Shown: positions 1 to 9,373 of the stretch, piece after piece | Numbering within the stretch: position 1 is the stretch's first letter | How the letters are laid out: each line of letters opens with the position of its first letter | Made by a program: the position numbers and the translations under genes | The notes under the pieces: generated by a model | What the model saw: the letters and a program-made list of their open reading frames with translations, nothing else | Databases searched by the model: none | What the model was told of the DNA's origin: nothing | Assembly: GCF_026810505.1 (NCBI RefSeq) | Contig: NZ_CP101750.1 | Span: 1,951,448-2,015,447, forward strand | Length of the DNA: 64,000 nt | Direction of reading: 5' to 3' | Source of the DNA: Streptomyces sp. Je 1-369 | Lineage (GTDB): Bacteria; Actinomycetota; Actinomycetes; Streptomycetales; Streptomycetaceae

Positions 1-832
1 CTTCGACTGGGACGCGCGGGACCTGCTGCGGGCCTGCGGTCTCTCGGTGTGGGAGTTCGATCACCTGGTGGGCGGGCAGACCCCGTTCGAGGCGAGCGCG
101 TCCGGCTCCTTCCCGTCCCCCGTCATGGACGTCGACCGGGGCTATGAGGCCTATCTCGGCCAACTCCGCGCGGCGGCACCGAAGTTCACTCGCACCACAC
201 TGGCCAAGGAGCGCAGGCTCGACCGCGATCACGGCCCGGTCCGCTATGTGCACGACGAGCGCGACCCCGCGGTCCTCGCCACCCTGATGGGCTGGAAGTC
301 CGCGCAGTACCGCAGGACGGGCCGCAGCGACCGATTCGCGCATCCGTGGATCGCCCGCCTGGTGGACCGGCTCTTCCACACCCGCTCCGACTCCTTCGCC
401 GGACTCCTCTCGGTCCTCTACGCCGGGGACGCGCCGATCGCCGCGCACTTCGGGCTGCGCTCCGAGCAGATCCTCGCCTGCTGGTTTCCCGCGTACGACC
501 CGGCGTTCGCCAAGTACTCGCCCGGCTTGGTCCTGCATCTGCGCATGGCCGAGGCCGCGGCGGCCGACGGCATCGCCCACCTCGACCTCGGCCGCGGCCA
601 GAAGGCGTACAAGGACTCCCTCAAGACCCGCGATCTGACCGTCTCGGAGGGGTGGGTGGCGCTCCGCCACCCGGTGGCGTTCGGACACCTCGCGCGGCGC
701 GGCCCGGTCAGGGCGCTGCGGAACACTGTGCAATCACGACCGGAATTCTTCGAACCGGCTGACAAAATGCTCAAGCGGATGGGTCGAATTCGATCTAGGG
801 GCGGAGAATTTCGATCTAGGGACAAGGAATAA
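1..832 (+). CDS. CelD/BcsL-like GNAT acetyltransferase, 5' end outside window
   Basis: The reading frame is open from base 2, so the true start lies upstream; the GTG at 47 is internal. About 276 residues are visible. The C-terminal half looks like the acetyltransferase fold of the BioF2/CelD group: an LSVLYAGDAPIAAHFGL strand pair, then FPAYDPAFAKYSPGLVLHL and HLDLGRGQKAYKDSLKTR. Family members are inferred to acylate sugars or lipid-linked glycans during polysaccharide synthesis. It precedes two GT2 enzymes, a deacetylase and a flippase on the same strand, which supports a cytoplasmic role in modifying an exopolysaccharide unit. The last codons contain an in-frame 21-bp duplication (789-821). 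Family is fairly sure; substrate is unknown. Confidence 0.8.
   Translation, partial: FDWDARDLLRACGLSVWEFDHLVGGQTPFEASASGSFPSPVMDVDRGYEAYLGQLRAAAPKFTRTTLAKERRLDRDHGPVRYVHDERDPAVLATLMGWKSAQYRRTGRSDRFAHPWIARLVDRLFHTRSDSFAGLLSVLYAGDAPIAAHFGLRSEQILACWFPAYDPAFAKYSPGLVLHLRMAEAAAADGIAHLDLGRGQKAYKDSLKTRDLTVSEGWVALRHPVAFGHLARRGPVRALRNTVQSRPEFFEPADKMLKRMGRIRSRGGEFRSRDKE
789..821 (+). repeat. In-frame 21-bp-period direct repeat at the acetyltransferase 3' end
   Basis: TTCGATCTAGGG occurs at 789-800 and again at 810-821. The 21-base offset keeps the reading frame and adds a second Arg-Ser-Arg segment just before the stop. It looks like a small local duplication in a dispensable tail. Confidence 0.6.
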
Positions 833-1194
833 GGCAGTCCGAATGTGATCGCATAGATTACTCAAATCATGTGAAACGTGGGGCCACGTTCCAGGTCTTG
901 CCATACAGTCTCAATCATCAATACCGTCGTACATCCACCCGCAACGGTCCATCACGCAATGCGATCCGGGGGAGGGCTCAGGATCGCGATGGCACCCGAG
1001 CGGGGCGCGGTAGGGGGGTGCCGTGCTCGGTGACCGCTCTTCGGCCGAGTCACGTCCCGCGCAATGCCAGCTCACTCGGCATGCACGGAGATCCATTTCG
1101 TCATGCTCAAGTGTGAACCCCCCTTTCGAACCGGATCAATTGCCGGACCGCCCGGGGGCGGGCGGTCCACCGGACGAGAGGGACCACCGGACTC
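833..1194. other. Intergenic region with a near-perfect palindrome at 875-890
   Basis: This 362-base gap separates the acetyltransferase from the first GT2 gene and is less G+C-rich than the genes. It holds an inverted repeat, AACGTGG-GG-CCACGTT (875-890), which could be a regulator site or a short hairpin. No terminator with a T-run and no convincing ORF is seen. A promoter for the downstream operon should lie here, but I cannot place its boxes with confidence. Confidence 0.4.
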
Positions 1195-2028
1195 ATGAGT
1201 TCGTTTGTGCGCCCGGCAGACGCCGGACAAGACCCGTCGAAAGAGATCTCCAGAAACTACCGTCCGATCTCCACGCATTTGGCGATCACACCGCCGGTCA
1301 GTGTGGTCATACCCGCCATGAACGAAGCGGAGAACCTTCCGTACGTCTTCAAGACACTGCCCGACTGGATCCACGAGGTCGTCCTCGTGGACGGCAACTC
1401 CACCGACGACACGGTCGCCGTGGCCCGTGACCTGTGGCCGGACGTGAAGGTCGTCCGCCAGCTCGGCAAGGGCAAGGGTGACGCGCTGATCACCGGCTTC
1501 GCCGCGTGCACGGGCGACATCATCGTGATGGTCGACGCCGACGGCTCGGCCGACGGCCACGAGATCGTCTCCTACGTCTCCGCCCTCGTCTCGGGCGCGG
1601 ACTTCGCCAAGGGCTCCCGCTTCGCCAACGGCGGCGGTACGGACGACATGACGCCGATCCGCAAGCTCGGCAACCACGTCCTGTGCTCCGTCGTGAACAC
1701 CAAGTTCGGGGCCCGCTACACCGACCTGTGCTACGGCTACAACGCCTTCTGGCGCCACTGCCTCGACAAGATCGAGCTCGACTGCACCGGCTTCGAGGTC
1801 GAGACCCTGATGAACATCCGGGTCGTCAAGGCGGGGCTCAAGGTCCAGGAGATTCCGAGCCACGAGTACCTGCGGATCCACGGCACCAGCAACCTCAGGG
1901 CCGTCCGTGACGGCATCCGCGTCCTGAAGGTGATCCTGTCCGAGCGCTCCAATCGCGACAGACGCGGCGGGCGGCGCAAGCCCGCCCGCGCACTGCCCCT
2001 CCCGGCGGGGCAGGGAGAGGCGTCTTGA
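1195..2028 (+). CDS. GT2 glycosyltransferase, polyprenyl-phosphate-sugar synthase type
   Basis: The protein has 277 residues and a GT-A fold. SVVIPAMNEAENLPYVFKTL forms the nucleotide-binding start, VVLVDGNSTDDT follows, and MVDADGSADG supplies the metal-binding DxD-type motif. It is short, has no membrane helices, and resembles enzymes that charge polyprenyl phosphate with a hexose (DPM1-like). The ATG at 1195 is preceded by a GAGAGGGA ribosome site. Its stop overlaps the next gene's TTG start in a TTGA arrangement, so the two are translationally coupled. Likely role: making the lipid-linked donor or adding a sugar in the exopolysaccharide pathway encoded here. The sugar is unknown. Confidence 0.85.
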   Translation: MSSFVRPADAGQDPSKEISRNYRPISTHLAITPPVSVVIPAMNEAENLPYVFKTLPDWIHEVVLVDGNSTDDTVAVARDLWPDVKVVRQLGKGKGDALITGFAACTGDIIVMVDADGSADGHEIVSYVSALVSGADFAKGSRFANGGGTDDMTPIRKLGNHVLCSVVNTKFGARYTDLCYGYNAFWRHCLDKIELDCTGFEVETLMNIRVVKAGLKVQEIPSHEYLRIHGTSNLRAVRDGIRVLKVILSERSNRDRRGGRRKPARALPLPAGQGEAS

Positions 2029-3077
2029 GCGCAGAGACCGGCGCAGAGACCGGCGCAGAGATCTCCGTCGTGATCTGCGTGTACACCGAGGACCGCTGGG
2101 AGGACATCCTCTCGGCGGTCTCCTCGGTCCGTGCGCAGTCACTGACGGCCCGGGAAACGCTCCTCGTGGTCGACCACAACCCCACGCTCCTCGAACGGCT
2201 CACCAAGGAGTACGGGGAGGCCGGGGACGTGCGGGTGCTCGCCAACGCGGGCCCCCGCGGCCTCTCGGCGGGGCGCAACACCGGGATCGGCGCGGCCCGC
2301 GGCGACATCGTCGCCTTCCTCGACGACGACGCCGTCGCCGAGCGGGACTGGCTGCGGTACTTCGCCGAGGGGTTCGAGGACCCGCGGGTCCTCGCCGTCG
2401 GCGGCCGCACCCTGCCCGCCTGGGCGTCCGGCGGGCGCCCCGCCTGGTTCCCCGAGGAGTTCGACTGGGTCGTCGGCTGTACGTACAGGGGGCTTCCCCG
2501 CGGCCGCGTGCGGGTGCGCAACGTCCTCGGCGGCAACGCCTCGTTCCGGCGCACCGCGTTCGACGCGGCGGGCGGCTTCGCCACGGGCATCGGACGGGAC
2601 GGCGACAAGCGTCCGCTGGGCTGCGAGGAGACGGAGTTCTGCATCCGTCTCACCCGCGCGGTCCCTGACGCGGTCCTGCTCATCGACGACCGCTCGGTGA
2701 TCCACCACCGGGTGCCCGCCGCACGGGAACGGTTCGGCTACTTCCGTACGCGGACGTACGCGGAAGGCCTCTCCAAGGCGCTCGTCGCCCGCAGCGTCGG
2801 CGCGTCGAAGGGCCTTGAGTCCGAGCGGCGTTACACCACGCGCGTGCTGCCCTCCGGCGTCGCCCGCGGACTGCGCGACGCCGTGCTCGGACGGCCCGGC
2901 GGCGCGGGCCGCGCGGGGGCCATCGTGGCGGGAGTGCTCACCGCGACGGGAGGGTACGTAGTCGGGAGCGTCCGTGCGCGCAGGGGAGGCGCCGCGTTCT
3001 CGGCAGGGCCGATCGGCGACGTCGACGGGCGTGCCGGGGACGTGAGGAGCACGGGTGGCGAGGGGGCTGCCGCATGA
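2025..3077 (+). CDS. GT2 glycosyltransferase (WcaA-like)
   Basis: This 350-residue protein starts at TTG 2025 behind a GGGAGAGG site and overlaps the previous stop. After a short AETG duplication, ISVVICVYTEDRWEDILSAV opens the GT-A domain. GLSAGRNTGIGAARGDIVAF and FLDDDAVAERDW carry the DxD motif, and GCEETEFCIRL near residue 205 matches the ED motif that supplies the catalytic base in this family. The C-terminal 60 residues hold one hydrophobic stretch (GAIVAGVLTATGGYVVGSV) that may anchor the enzyme to the membrane. It probably adds one sugar to a lipid-linked repeat unit. Confidence 0.85.
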   Translation: MSAETGAETGAEISVVICVYTEDRWEDILSAVSSVRAQSLTARETLLVVDHNPTLLERLTKEYGEAGDVRVLANAGPRGLSAGRNTGIGAARGDIVAFLDDDAVAERDWLRYFAEGFEDPRVLAVGGRTLPAWASGGRPAWFPEEFDWVVGCTYRGLPRGRVRVRNVLGGNASFRRTAFDAAGGFATGIGRDGDKRPLGCEETEFCIRLTRAVPDAVLLIDDRSVIHHRVPAARERFGYFRTRTYAEGLSKALVARSVGASKGLESERRYTTRVLPSGVARGLRDAVLGRPGGAGRAGAIVAGVLTATGGYVVGSVRARRGGAAFSAGPIGDVDGRAGDVRSTGGEGAAA

Positions 3078-3877
3078 GCACGGAGACCGTGCCGATCCTG
3101 ATGTACCACTCCGTGGCGCGCGTGCCGAGCGCCGCGACGCACGCGCTGTCCGTGTCGCCCGACGCATTCGCACGCCAGATGGAGGTGCTCGGCGAGCAGG
3201 GGTTCACGCCGCTCACGGCCGCCCAGCTGGCCGCCGTCTGGCGGTCGCCGGGAAAGGTGCTGCCCGAGCGGCCGGTCCTGATCACCTTCGACGACGGCTA
3301 CGAGGGCGTGCACCGGTACGCGCTGCCCGTGCTCGCCAAGCACGGTTTCGCGTCGACCCTGTTCGTCTCCACCGGCTGGCTGCGCGGGGAGTACGACACC
3401 GGGGGCGGCCTCGACCGCATGCTCGACTGGGACCAGGTGCGCGAACTCGCCGCCGACGGCGCGGAGGTCGGCGGGCACAGCCACACGCACCCCGAGCTCG
3501 ACCAGCTGGCCGAGGACGCGCTCCGGTACGAGCTGCGGCGCTGCCGCGACATCGTCGCCGACCAGCTCGGCACCCGGCCCGTGTCGTTCGCGTACCCCTA
3601 CGGCTACTCCAGCAGGCGGGTCCGTGACCGGGTGCGCGAGACGGGGTTCCGGCAGGCGCTCGCCGTCGGCAACGGCCTGGCCCACCGCGCCCAGGGGCCG
3701 TATGCCCTGCGGCGCGTGACCGTGCGCCGCACCACTGGAGCCGAGGAGTTCGAGCGTCTCGTGGCGGGCCGCGCGATCGGCCGCACCTTCGCCGAGGACC
3801 GCACCCTGACCAAGGGGTACGCCCTGGTCCGCAGAGCCCGACAGGTCAGCCGGAAGGCAATCGGTTCCCGTGTCTGA
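3074..3877 (+). CDS. Polysaccharide deacetylase (NodB homology, CE4)
   Basis: The protein has 267 residues. NodB motifs are clear: VLITFDDGYEG (motif 1, about residues 70-78) with the catalytic and metal-binding aspartates, GGHSHTHPELDQL (motif 2, about 132-144) with the metal-binding histidines, and FAYPYGYSS (motif 3). The family removes N- or O-acetyl groups from glycans using a divalent metal. No signal peptide is visible, so it either acts in the cytoplasm on lipid-linked intermediates or leaves by another route. It starts with an ATGA overlap on the GT2 gene and overlaps the flippase fusion by 8 bases. An acyltransferase and a deacetylase in one locus suggest controlled acylation of the product. 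Confidence 0.88.
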   Translation: MSTETVPILMYHSVARVPSAATHALSVSPDAFARQMEVLGEQGFTPLTAAQLAAVWRSPGKVLPERPVLITFDDGYEGVHRYALPVLAKHGFASTLFVSTGWLRGEYDTGGGLDRMLDWDQVRELAADGAEVGGHSHTHPELDQLAEDALRYELRRCRDIVADQLGTRPVSFAYPYGYSSRRVRDRVRETGFRQALAVGNGLAHRAQGPYALRRVTVRRTTGAEEFERLVAGRAIGRTFAEDRTLTKGYALVRRARQVSRKAIGSRV

Positions 3878-6800
3878 CACGACCACGGCCCATACCGGCG
3901 TCTCCGGTTCCGGGGACTCCGGGAAGCGGGCGTCGGCCAGTACGCCCGGTGGGCGCCGCGGGATGCGCCTTCCGGGGCGGGGCGACGGCAACAGCCCGCT
4001 GTTCCGCAACGCGTACGCGCTGATGCTCAACACCGGCATCTCCGGCGTGCTCGGCGTCGGCTTCTGGCTGGCGGCCGCCCGCTACTACTCGGAGTCGGCG
4101 GTCGGCCAGGGATCGGCGGCGATCGCGGCGATGAAGCTCCTCGCGGGGCTCACCGCCGTGACGCTGACGGGTGCCCTCGCTCGGTTCATCCCCGTCGCGG
4201 GGCGCGCCACGGGCAAGCTCATCTTCCGTACGTACGCGGGCAGTTCGGTGGCGGTGGCGCTCGCCGCCGCCGCTTTCCTGCTCACGCTCGACCTGTGGGG
4301 ACCCTCGTACCGCTTCCTGCACGGGCCCGTCCACGGCATCGGGTTCATCCTCGCCGTCGTGGCCTGGTCGGTCCTGACGCTGCAGGACGGCGTCCTGACC
4401 GGGCTGCGCAGCGCGCTCTGGGTGCCCGTGGGCAACACCGCCTTCTCGGTCGCCAAGCTGTGCCTGCTCATCGCGATCGCCGCGGCGATCCCCACCGCCG
4501 GAGTCTTCGTCTCCTGGGTCGCCTCGATCCTCGTGTCGGTGATCCCGCTCGGCTGGCTGGTCTTCCGGCGCCTGGTGCCTCGGCATGTGAAGGCCACCGC
4601 CGGGAAGGCGCATCCGCCGACGCTGCGCGAGATCGGCCGTTTCCTGGCCGGCGACTACACCGGCTCGCTCTTCTCGCTCGCCGTGGTCTACCTCGTCCCG
4701 GTCATCGTCGCCTCGCAGGTCAGCTCGGTCGACAACGCGTATTTCTACATCACCACCACCATCGGCGGCACCGTCAACCTCCTCGCCATCAACATGGGCG
4801 CCTCGCTGACCGTGGAGGGCGCGCACGATCCGGCGCTGCTCGCCGCCAACACCCGCGCCGCGCTGCGCCGGATGGCGACGATCATGCTGCCGGTGTGCGC
4901 CGTCCTCTTCCTCGCGGCGCCGCTGATCCTGCGCATGTTCGGCCAGGGGTACGCGGACGCGGCCACTCCCCTGCTGCGCTGGTTCGCGGTGGGGGCGCTG
5001 CTGCGGGTCGTCATGGAGACGTACTTCTCGGTGCAGCGCGCGCAGAGCAAGACGTCCGGGATCGCCTGGCTGCAGGGCCTGCTGTGCGTCCTGGTGCTCG
5101 GCCTCACGCTGATCCTGCTGCCGCGCATGGGGCTGACCGGCGCGGGCATCGCGGAGATCTCCAGCCTGGCCGTGATCGTGGCCGTCGCGGCGCCGAAGCT
5201 GTACCGCGTGGTGCGGGCGGCGCCCTCGGCGAAGGACGAACGGGCGGCGCCGGACGGGGACCTGGCCGACCTGGGGACGCCGGACGCGCCCACGGTGCGG
5301 ATGCGGGTGGCCGGGGCGCCGGACCAGCGGGGTTCCGGGGCGCACAAGGAGCGGCACGGGCCCGCGTGGGCTTTGCGCGAGTCGCTGGACTCGCCCACCC
5401 TCCAGCTCGCCGTGCAGCTCGACTTCGACCACCAGGAGCGGCGGCCGGACGTACGGCCGGGTCCTGGCACGCCTGCCGCGGGCACACCTGTCCGCATGGT
5501 GCCCGCGGCGCGGAGCGAGGGGGACGACATGGAGCACCGGCCGACGTGGGCACTGAGATCCCCTGCCGGGCCGGTGGAGGACGAGGTGCCGCCGCCCGAG
5601 CCGACGCCTGCGGGGGCGGTGGAGCACGTCGAGCTCCTGGAGCCCTCGGAACCGGAACTCGTGGGGCCCGAGGAGCCCGTCAAGCCCGAAGAGCCCGTCG
5701 AGCCCGTCGAGCCCGAGGAGCCCGTCGAGCCCGAAGAACTCGCCGAGCCCGAAGAAGCCGCCGCGCGCGAGGAACCCACGGACCAGCGCGCCCCCCGCCG
5801 CCACGTCCTCGTCATGGCGCTGCTCCTCGCCGCCGCGCTCGCCCTCTACTGGCTGCCCGTCCTCGGCCTCGGCGAGCAGGACCTGGACGACATGGGCGGG
5901 CTCGGGCTGATCTCCGTGCTGCCCACGCCGACGCTGGTCGGCGCGGCCCTCCTGGTCGTCGTGTTCGCCGCGCTGCTCTGGATGGACCGGCCGGTCAAGA
6001 GCCTCCTCCTGCTCACGCTGCTGGCGACCGTGGTGTCCCTGCACGCGCTGCCCGCCGTCATCGAGTCCGAGCCGCGGTTCGCCACGGCCTGGCAGCACCT
6101 GGGCTTCCTGGAGTACATCGACAGGACCGGCACCGCGGTGCCGGATCTGGACGCGCGCTGGAGCTGGCCGGGGTTCTTCGCCGCGGCCGCCTTCGCCGCG
6201 AAGGCGTGCGGCGTCTCGGACCTGACCGAGGTGATCCGCTGGTGGCCGACGGCCATCCAACTGCTCTACCTGGCGCCGATGTTCCTGCTCGTACGCTCCA
6301 TGCGGGCGGCCTGGCGCGCCAAGTGGACGGGCCTGTGGATCTTCGTCCTGAGCGGCTGGGTGGGCCAGGACTACTTCTCGCCGCAGGGCTTCACGTTCCT
6401 GCTCTACATCGCGTTCGTCGCCGTACTGATGGTGTGGTTCCGTGCGCCGCGCATGCTGTGGGCCAAGAGGCGGCCGGGCGAGACCGAGGTCGAACCGGCG
6501 GGGCGCAAGGAGCGCGCCGTGCTGCTTCTGGTCCTCATCGGCCTGTTCGCCGCGACGGTCCCCGCCCACCAGCTCACGCCGTTCGTGATGCTCGGCGTCC
6601 TCACGGTGCTCGTCCTGGTCGGCCGCTCCGAGCTGCGCGGGCTGCCGATCCTGTTCGGCGTGCTCGTCGTCGTCTGGCTCGGCTTCCTCGCCGAACCGTA
6701 CTGGTCGGGCCACTTCGACGAGCTGTTCGGCGGGGTCGGCGGCGTCGGCGGCAACGTGTCGTCGTCGGTCTCCGGGCGTATCGAGGGCGGCAGTTCGACC

Positions 6801-7802
6801 CATCAGCTGGTGCTGTACGTGCGGGTGGCGATGGCGGGCGCCGTGCTGGCGTTCGCGTGCTGGGGCTGGTGGCGGCGGCACTTCTACAAGTACAGCGAGC
6901 GCTCGCTGCTCGTCCTGACCTTCGTGCCGTTCCTGGGCTTCGGCATGCAGTCGTACGGTGGCGAGATGGCCCTGCGCGTCTTCATGTTCGCGCTGCCGGG
7001 CGCCGCGCTGCTCGCCGGTCTCGCGCTGTTCCCGCGGGCGGGCCTCACCCCGGACGAGTGTGACCGCGACCGGGTGAGCCTCGCGCCGCTGGCCGCGCTG
7101 ATGGCCGGGCTCGTCCTGATGGGCGGGTTCCTGGTGGCCCGCTGGGGCAACGAGCCCTTCGAGCGGATCCGCCCGGGCGAGGTCGCGGCGATGGAGTACG
7201 TGTACGCGCACGACGACCCGACGGCGCGGCTCCTGTGGATGAGCAACGACACGGTCGAGAACGTCACCCCGTCGATCCCGTGGGGCGCCAGGGACATGGA
7301 GAAGCTGGAGTACGTTCCCACGCTCGCGCCCGCCGACCCGGTCCTGGTGTCGGCCCTGGTGAAGGCGCTCAAGGACGCGGGCCCCAACTCGTACCTGATG
7401 ATCAACCGCAGCCAGACGACCTATCTGCAACTGGACGCCGGCTACTCGAAGACGTGGGAGCCGCGGCTCATCCGCCACCTGGACGACCGCAAGGACGTCA
7501 AGAAGGTCTACTCCAACGCCGACGCGACCCTCTACACCCTGAGCGTGCAGCCGGACGGCAGGGCGGCGGAGCCCGATCCGGGCCCGGTCGGGCCGAAGGT
7601 GACGTGGACGCCGTGGTCGGTCGTGGGCGGGCTCGCCGCGGTGGCGCTCATCCTGCTGCTCGGGGCACGCGAGATGGTGCGGGTCGCGGCGGCGCCGAGC
7701 GTGCGGCAGCAGCGGTGGCTGCAGGGCAGCTTCTGGTTCTCGCTGCCGCTGCTCGCGGTGCTGCTCGCCTCGCTGATCCAACGGTTCGTGACGATGGCGT
7801 GA
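3870..7802 (+). CDS. Fusion: MOP-type polysaccharide flippase + GT-C-like membrane protein
   Basis: This 1310-residue protein starts at GTG 3870. Residues about 40-447 form a Wzx-like flippase with around 12 hydrophobic segments, starting LFRNAYALMLNTGISGVLGV. Residues about 447-640 are a charged cytoplasmic linker ending in Glu-Pro repeats. From about 641 a second block of membrane segments begins (HVLVMALLLAAALALYW) and ends in a roughly 130-residue extracytoplasmic domain before a last helix pair. The second half looks like GT-C glycosyltransferases or polymerases that use lipid-linked donors at the outer membrane face. Export and outside assembly would then sit on one chain. The fusion is seen; the enzymatic role is inferred. 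Confidence 0.82.
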   Translation: MSDTTTAHTGVSGSGDSGKRASASTPGGRRGMRLPGRGDGNSPLFRNAYALMLNTGISGVLGVGFWLAAARYYSESAVGQGSAAIAAMKLLAGLTAVTLTGALARFIPVAGRATGKLIFRTYAGSSVAVALAAAAFLLTLDLWGPSYRFLHGPVHGIGFILAVVAWSVLTLQDGVLTGLRSALWVPVGNTAFSVAKLCLLIAIAAAIPTAGVFVSWVASILVSVIPLGWLVFRRLVPRHVKATAGKAHPPTLREIGRFLAGDYTGSLFSLAVVYLVPVIVASQVSSVDNAYFYITTTIGGTVNLLAINMGASLTVEGAHDPALLAANTRAALRRMATIMLPVCAVLFLAAPLILRMFGQGYADAATPLLRWFAVGALLRVVMETYFSVQRAQSKTSGIAWLQGLLCVLVLGLTLILLPRMGLTGAGIAEISSLAVIVAVAAPKLYRVVRAAPSAKDERAAPDGDLADLGTPDAPTVRMRVAGAPDQRGSGAHKERHGPAWALRESLDSPTLQLAVQLDFDHQERRPDVRPGPGTPAAGTPVRMVPAARSEGDDMEHRPTWALRSPAGPVEDEVPPPEPTPAGAVEHVELLEPSEPELVGPEEPVKPEEPVEPVEPEEPVEPEELAEPEEAAAREEPTDQRAPRRHVLVMALLLAAALALYWLPVLGLGEQDLDDMGGLGLISVLPTPTLVGAALLVVVFAALLWMDRPVKSLLLLTLLATVVSLHALPAVIESEPRFATAWQHLGFLEYIDRTGTAVPDLDARWSWPGFFAAAAFAAKACGVSDLTEVIRWWPTAIQLLYLAPMFLLVRSMRAAWRAKWTGLWIFVLSGWVGQDYFSPQGFTFLLYIAFVAVLMVWFRAPRMLWAKRRPGETEVEPAGRKERAVLLLVLIGLFAATVPAHQLTPFVMLGVLTVLVLVGRSELRGLPILFGVLVVVWLGFLAEPYWSGHFDELFGGVGGVGGNVSSSVSGRIEGGSSTHQLVLYVRVAMAGAVLAFACWGWWRRHFYKYSERSLLVLTFVPFLGFGMQSYGGEMALRVFMFALPGAALLAGLALFPRAGLTPDECDRDRVSLAPLAALMAGLVLMGGFLVARWGNEPFERIRPGEVAAMEYVYAHDDPTARLLWMSNDTVENVTPSIPWGARDMEKLEYVPTLAPADPVLVSALVKALKDAGPNSYLMINRSQTTYLQLDAGYSKTWEPRLIRHLDDRKDVKKVYSNADATLYTLSVQPDGRAAEPDPGPVGPKVTWTPWSVVGGLAAVALILLLGAREMVRVAAAPSVRQQRWLQGSFWFSLPLLAVLLASLIQRFVTMA
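5667..5760 (+). repeat. Glu-Pro repeat tract in the flippase fusion linker
   Basis: Repeated GAGCCCGTC and GAGCCCGAA units encode runs of EPVEPEEPVE. The tract lies in the soluble linker between the two membrane halves and probably acts as a stiff spacer. Such tracts can change length by recombination. Confidence 0.75.
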
Positions 7803-7836
7803 TTCTTGACGACTACGTAAGGGGGCGCGGACGTGG

Positions 7837-9267
7837 CTAGCGCTCGAGCCACTTCACCTCGTACCCCGCCATGTCGAGGCGGCGTCCGTCGACCTTCGTG
7901 ATGATCCGCCGGTCGAGGGTGTTGACCACGAGGACGGCCTCGTCGTCGGCGAGGACGCGGACGTGCGGCCGGTCGTCGGCGGCGACGGACACCTTCTCGT
8001 ACGTCGTACCGGGCCCGAACTCCTTGCCGAACCGCCCGATGAGCCCCAGCATCGGCAGCGCCTCCCCTCCAACGTCGTCGGGAAGCTCGGTGGACGTCCA
8101 GAGGCAGCCCGCGCATTTCTTGCCGCGTTTCTGCGGGTTCCAGTAGAAGCCGCTCGTGGCGCCGCCGCGGACCATCGCCATCAGGCCGGACGCGTGGACG
8201 GCGACGCGGTGCGCCTCGGACCAGTCGTCCCGGTTGTCCTGGCTGTCGCCCGGCTCCACGTAGTACTCGGCCCACCACAGCGGCAGGTCGCCGGTCCGCT
8301 CGCGCAGCCACTTGCCGACGTCCGTGAACTTGGCGGTGGCCCTGAACTCGTCGGGGAGCAGCTCGTCGTCCGCGGTGTAGCTGGAGCCGTCGACGACGAC
8401 GAAGTCGGCGCCCGCCTTGTTCTTGTTCCAGTGCTCGAAGGCGTCGAGGATGCGCTGGTCCATGCGGCCCCAGGGGCCCTTCGGCTCCGCCGCGACGCCC
8501 TCGGTCTGGCGCGGGTCGACGCTGTTCATCACCAGGTAGGGCCCGCCGACCATGATGTCGTCGTCGACCTTCTTGAGCTCTTTGTAGACGAGGTTGTACA
8601 GCTCGGTGTACCCCTCGTAGTCCCAGCGGCCCTGCTCGTCGTTCCAGAAGCCCTTGAACTCGTTCCAGACGACGAAGTGACGCACGTCCGGGTAGCGCTT
8701 GGCGACGGTCGCCGCGAGCTTCGCGAAGTCCTTGTAGTGCGCGCGCTCGGGGGCGGTCTCCAGGGACTGCTGGCTCCAGTCCGTGTTGTCCGCGCCGGGC
8801 TCGCCGCCCTTCATCCAGTCGGGCGCGCAGCACAGGGTGACGACGGGGGTGCCCTCGCTCGCCCGGACGAAGTCCATCCGGCGGTCCATCGCCGAGAAGT
8901 CGTAACGCCCCTTCACCGGCTCCGGGTTGCCCGCGCCCCAGCCCATGATGTGCTGGATCTGCGGGACGGGCGCGCCCTGGTCCGCGAGCTCGGCGCGGAC
9001 GCGCTCGACGGCCTTGTCCCCGCCCTCGTCCGCGCTGTACTGGGTATGGGTGAAGCCCCAGCCCACCTGCGGCTCGACGGCGCCGGGCGGGACGACGGGC
9101 GTGCCGTGCACCTTGTCCCCGTCCGGGGTGGTGCCCGCGGTGCTGCCCCGGTCGCCGGGCAGCGTGTTGACCAGCGTGATCACCAGGGCGAGTACGGTCA
9201 GACCGACGCCGAGCAGAGCGGTGAGACGCCACCGCCGTGCGGCCGGATTCCACTCATGTCGTCCCAT
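7837..9267 (-). CDS. Membrane-anchored GH39-like glycoside hydrolase (xylosidase type)
   Basis: I chose the ATG at 9267 (MGRHEWNPAARRW), giving 476 residues; an upstream in-frame ATG at 9345 would add 26 unlikely residues. One N-terminal helix (LTALLGVGLTVLALVITLVN) anchors it with the enzyme outside. The TIM-barrel part has HFVVWNEFKGFW near residue 200, the usual acid/base Asn-Glu pair of clan GH-A, and LPLWWAEYYVEPG near 330, the likely nucleophile strand. It is convergent with the flippase fusion and plausibly trims or hydrolyses the polysaccharide made by that locus. True substrate is unknown. Confidence 0.78.
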   Translation of the reverse strand: MGRHEWNPAARRWRLTALLGVGLTVLALVITLVNTLPGDRGSTAGTTPDGDKVHGTPVVPPGAVEPQVGWGFTHTQYSADEGGDKAVERVRAELADQGAPVPQIQHIMGWGAGNPEPVKGRYDFSAMDRRMDFVRASEGTPVVTLCCAPDWMKGGEPGADNTDWSQQSLETAPERAHYKDFAKLAATVAKRYPDVRHFVVWNEFKGFWNDEQGRWDYEGYTELYNLVYKELKKVDDDIMVGGPYLVMNSVDPRQTEGVAAEPKGPWGRMDQRILDAFEHWNKNKAGADFVVVDGSSYTADDELLPDEFRATAKFTDVGKWLRERTGDLPLWWAEYYVEPGDSQDNRDDWSEAHRVAVHASGLMAMVRGGATSGFYWNPQKRGKKCAGCLWTSTELPDDVGGEALPMLGLIGRFGKEFGPGTTYEKVSVAADDRPHVRVLADDEAVLVVNTLDRRIITKVDGRRLDMAGYEVKWLER

Positions 9268-9373
9268 CAACCGCAAGGCTAGCGGGGCCGGTCGGCGGCG
9301 GAACAGGTTACGGACGCAGGCGCACGGCGGAAAACGGGTGCACAACGGCGCACACGTGACGGATCATGTCGGC

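Noticed and set aside
3846..7781. A 1311-codon open frame antisense to the flippase fusion
   Set aside because: Its translation is His/Arg/Gln-rich low-complexity sequence with no membrane or domain pattern. It is the usual shadow of G/C third-position bias opposite a long gene.
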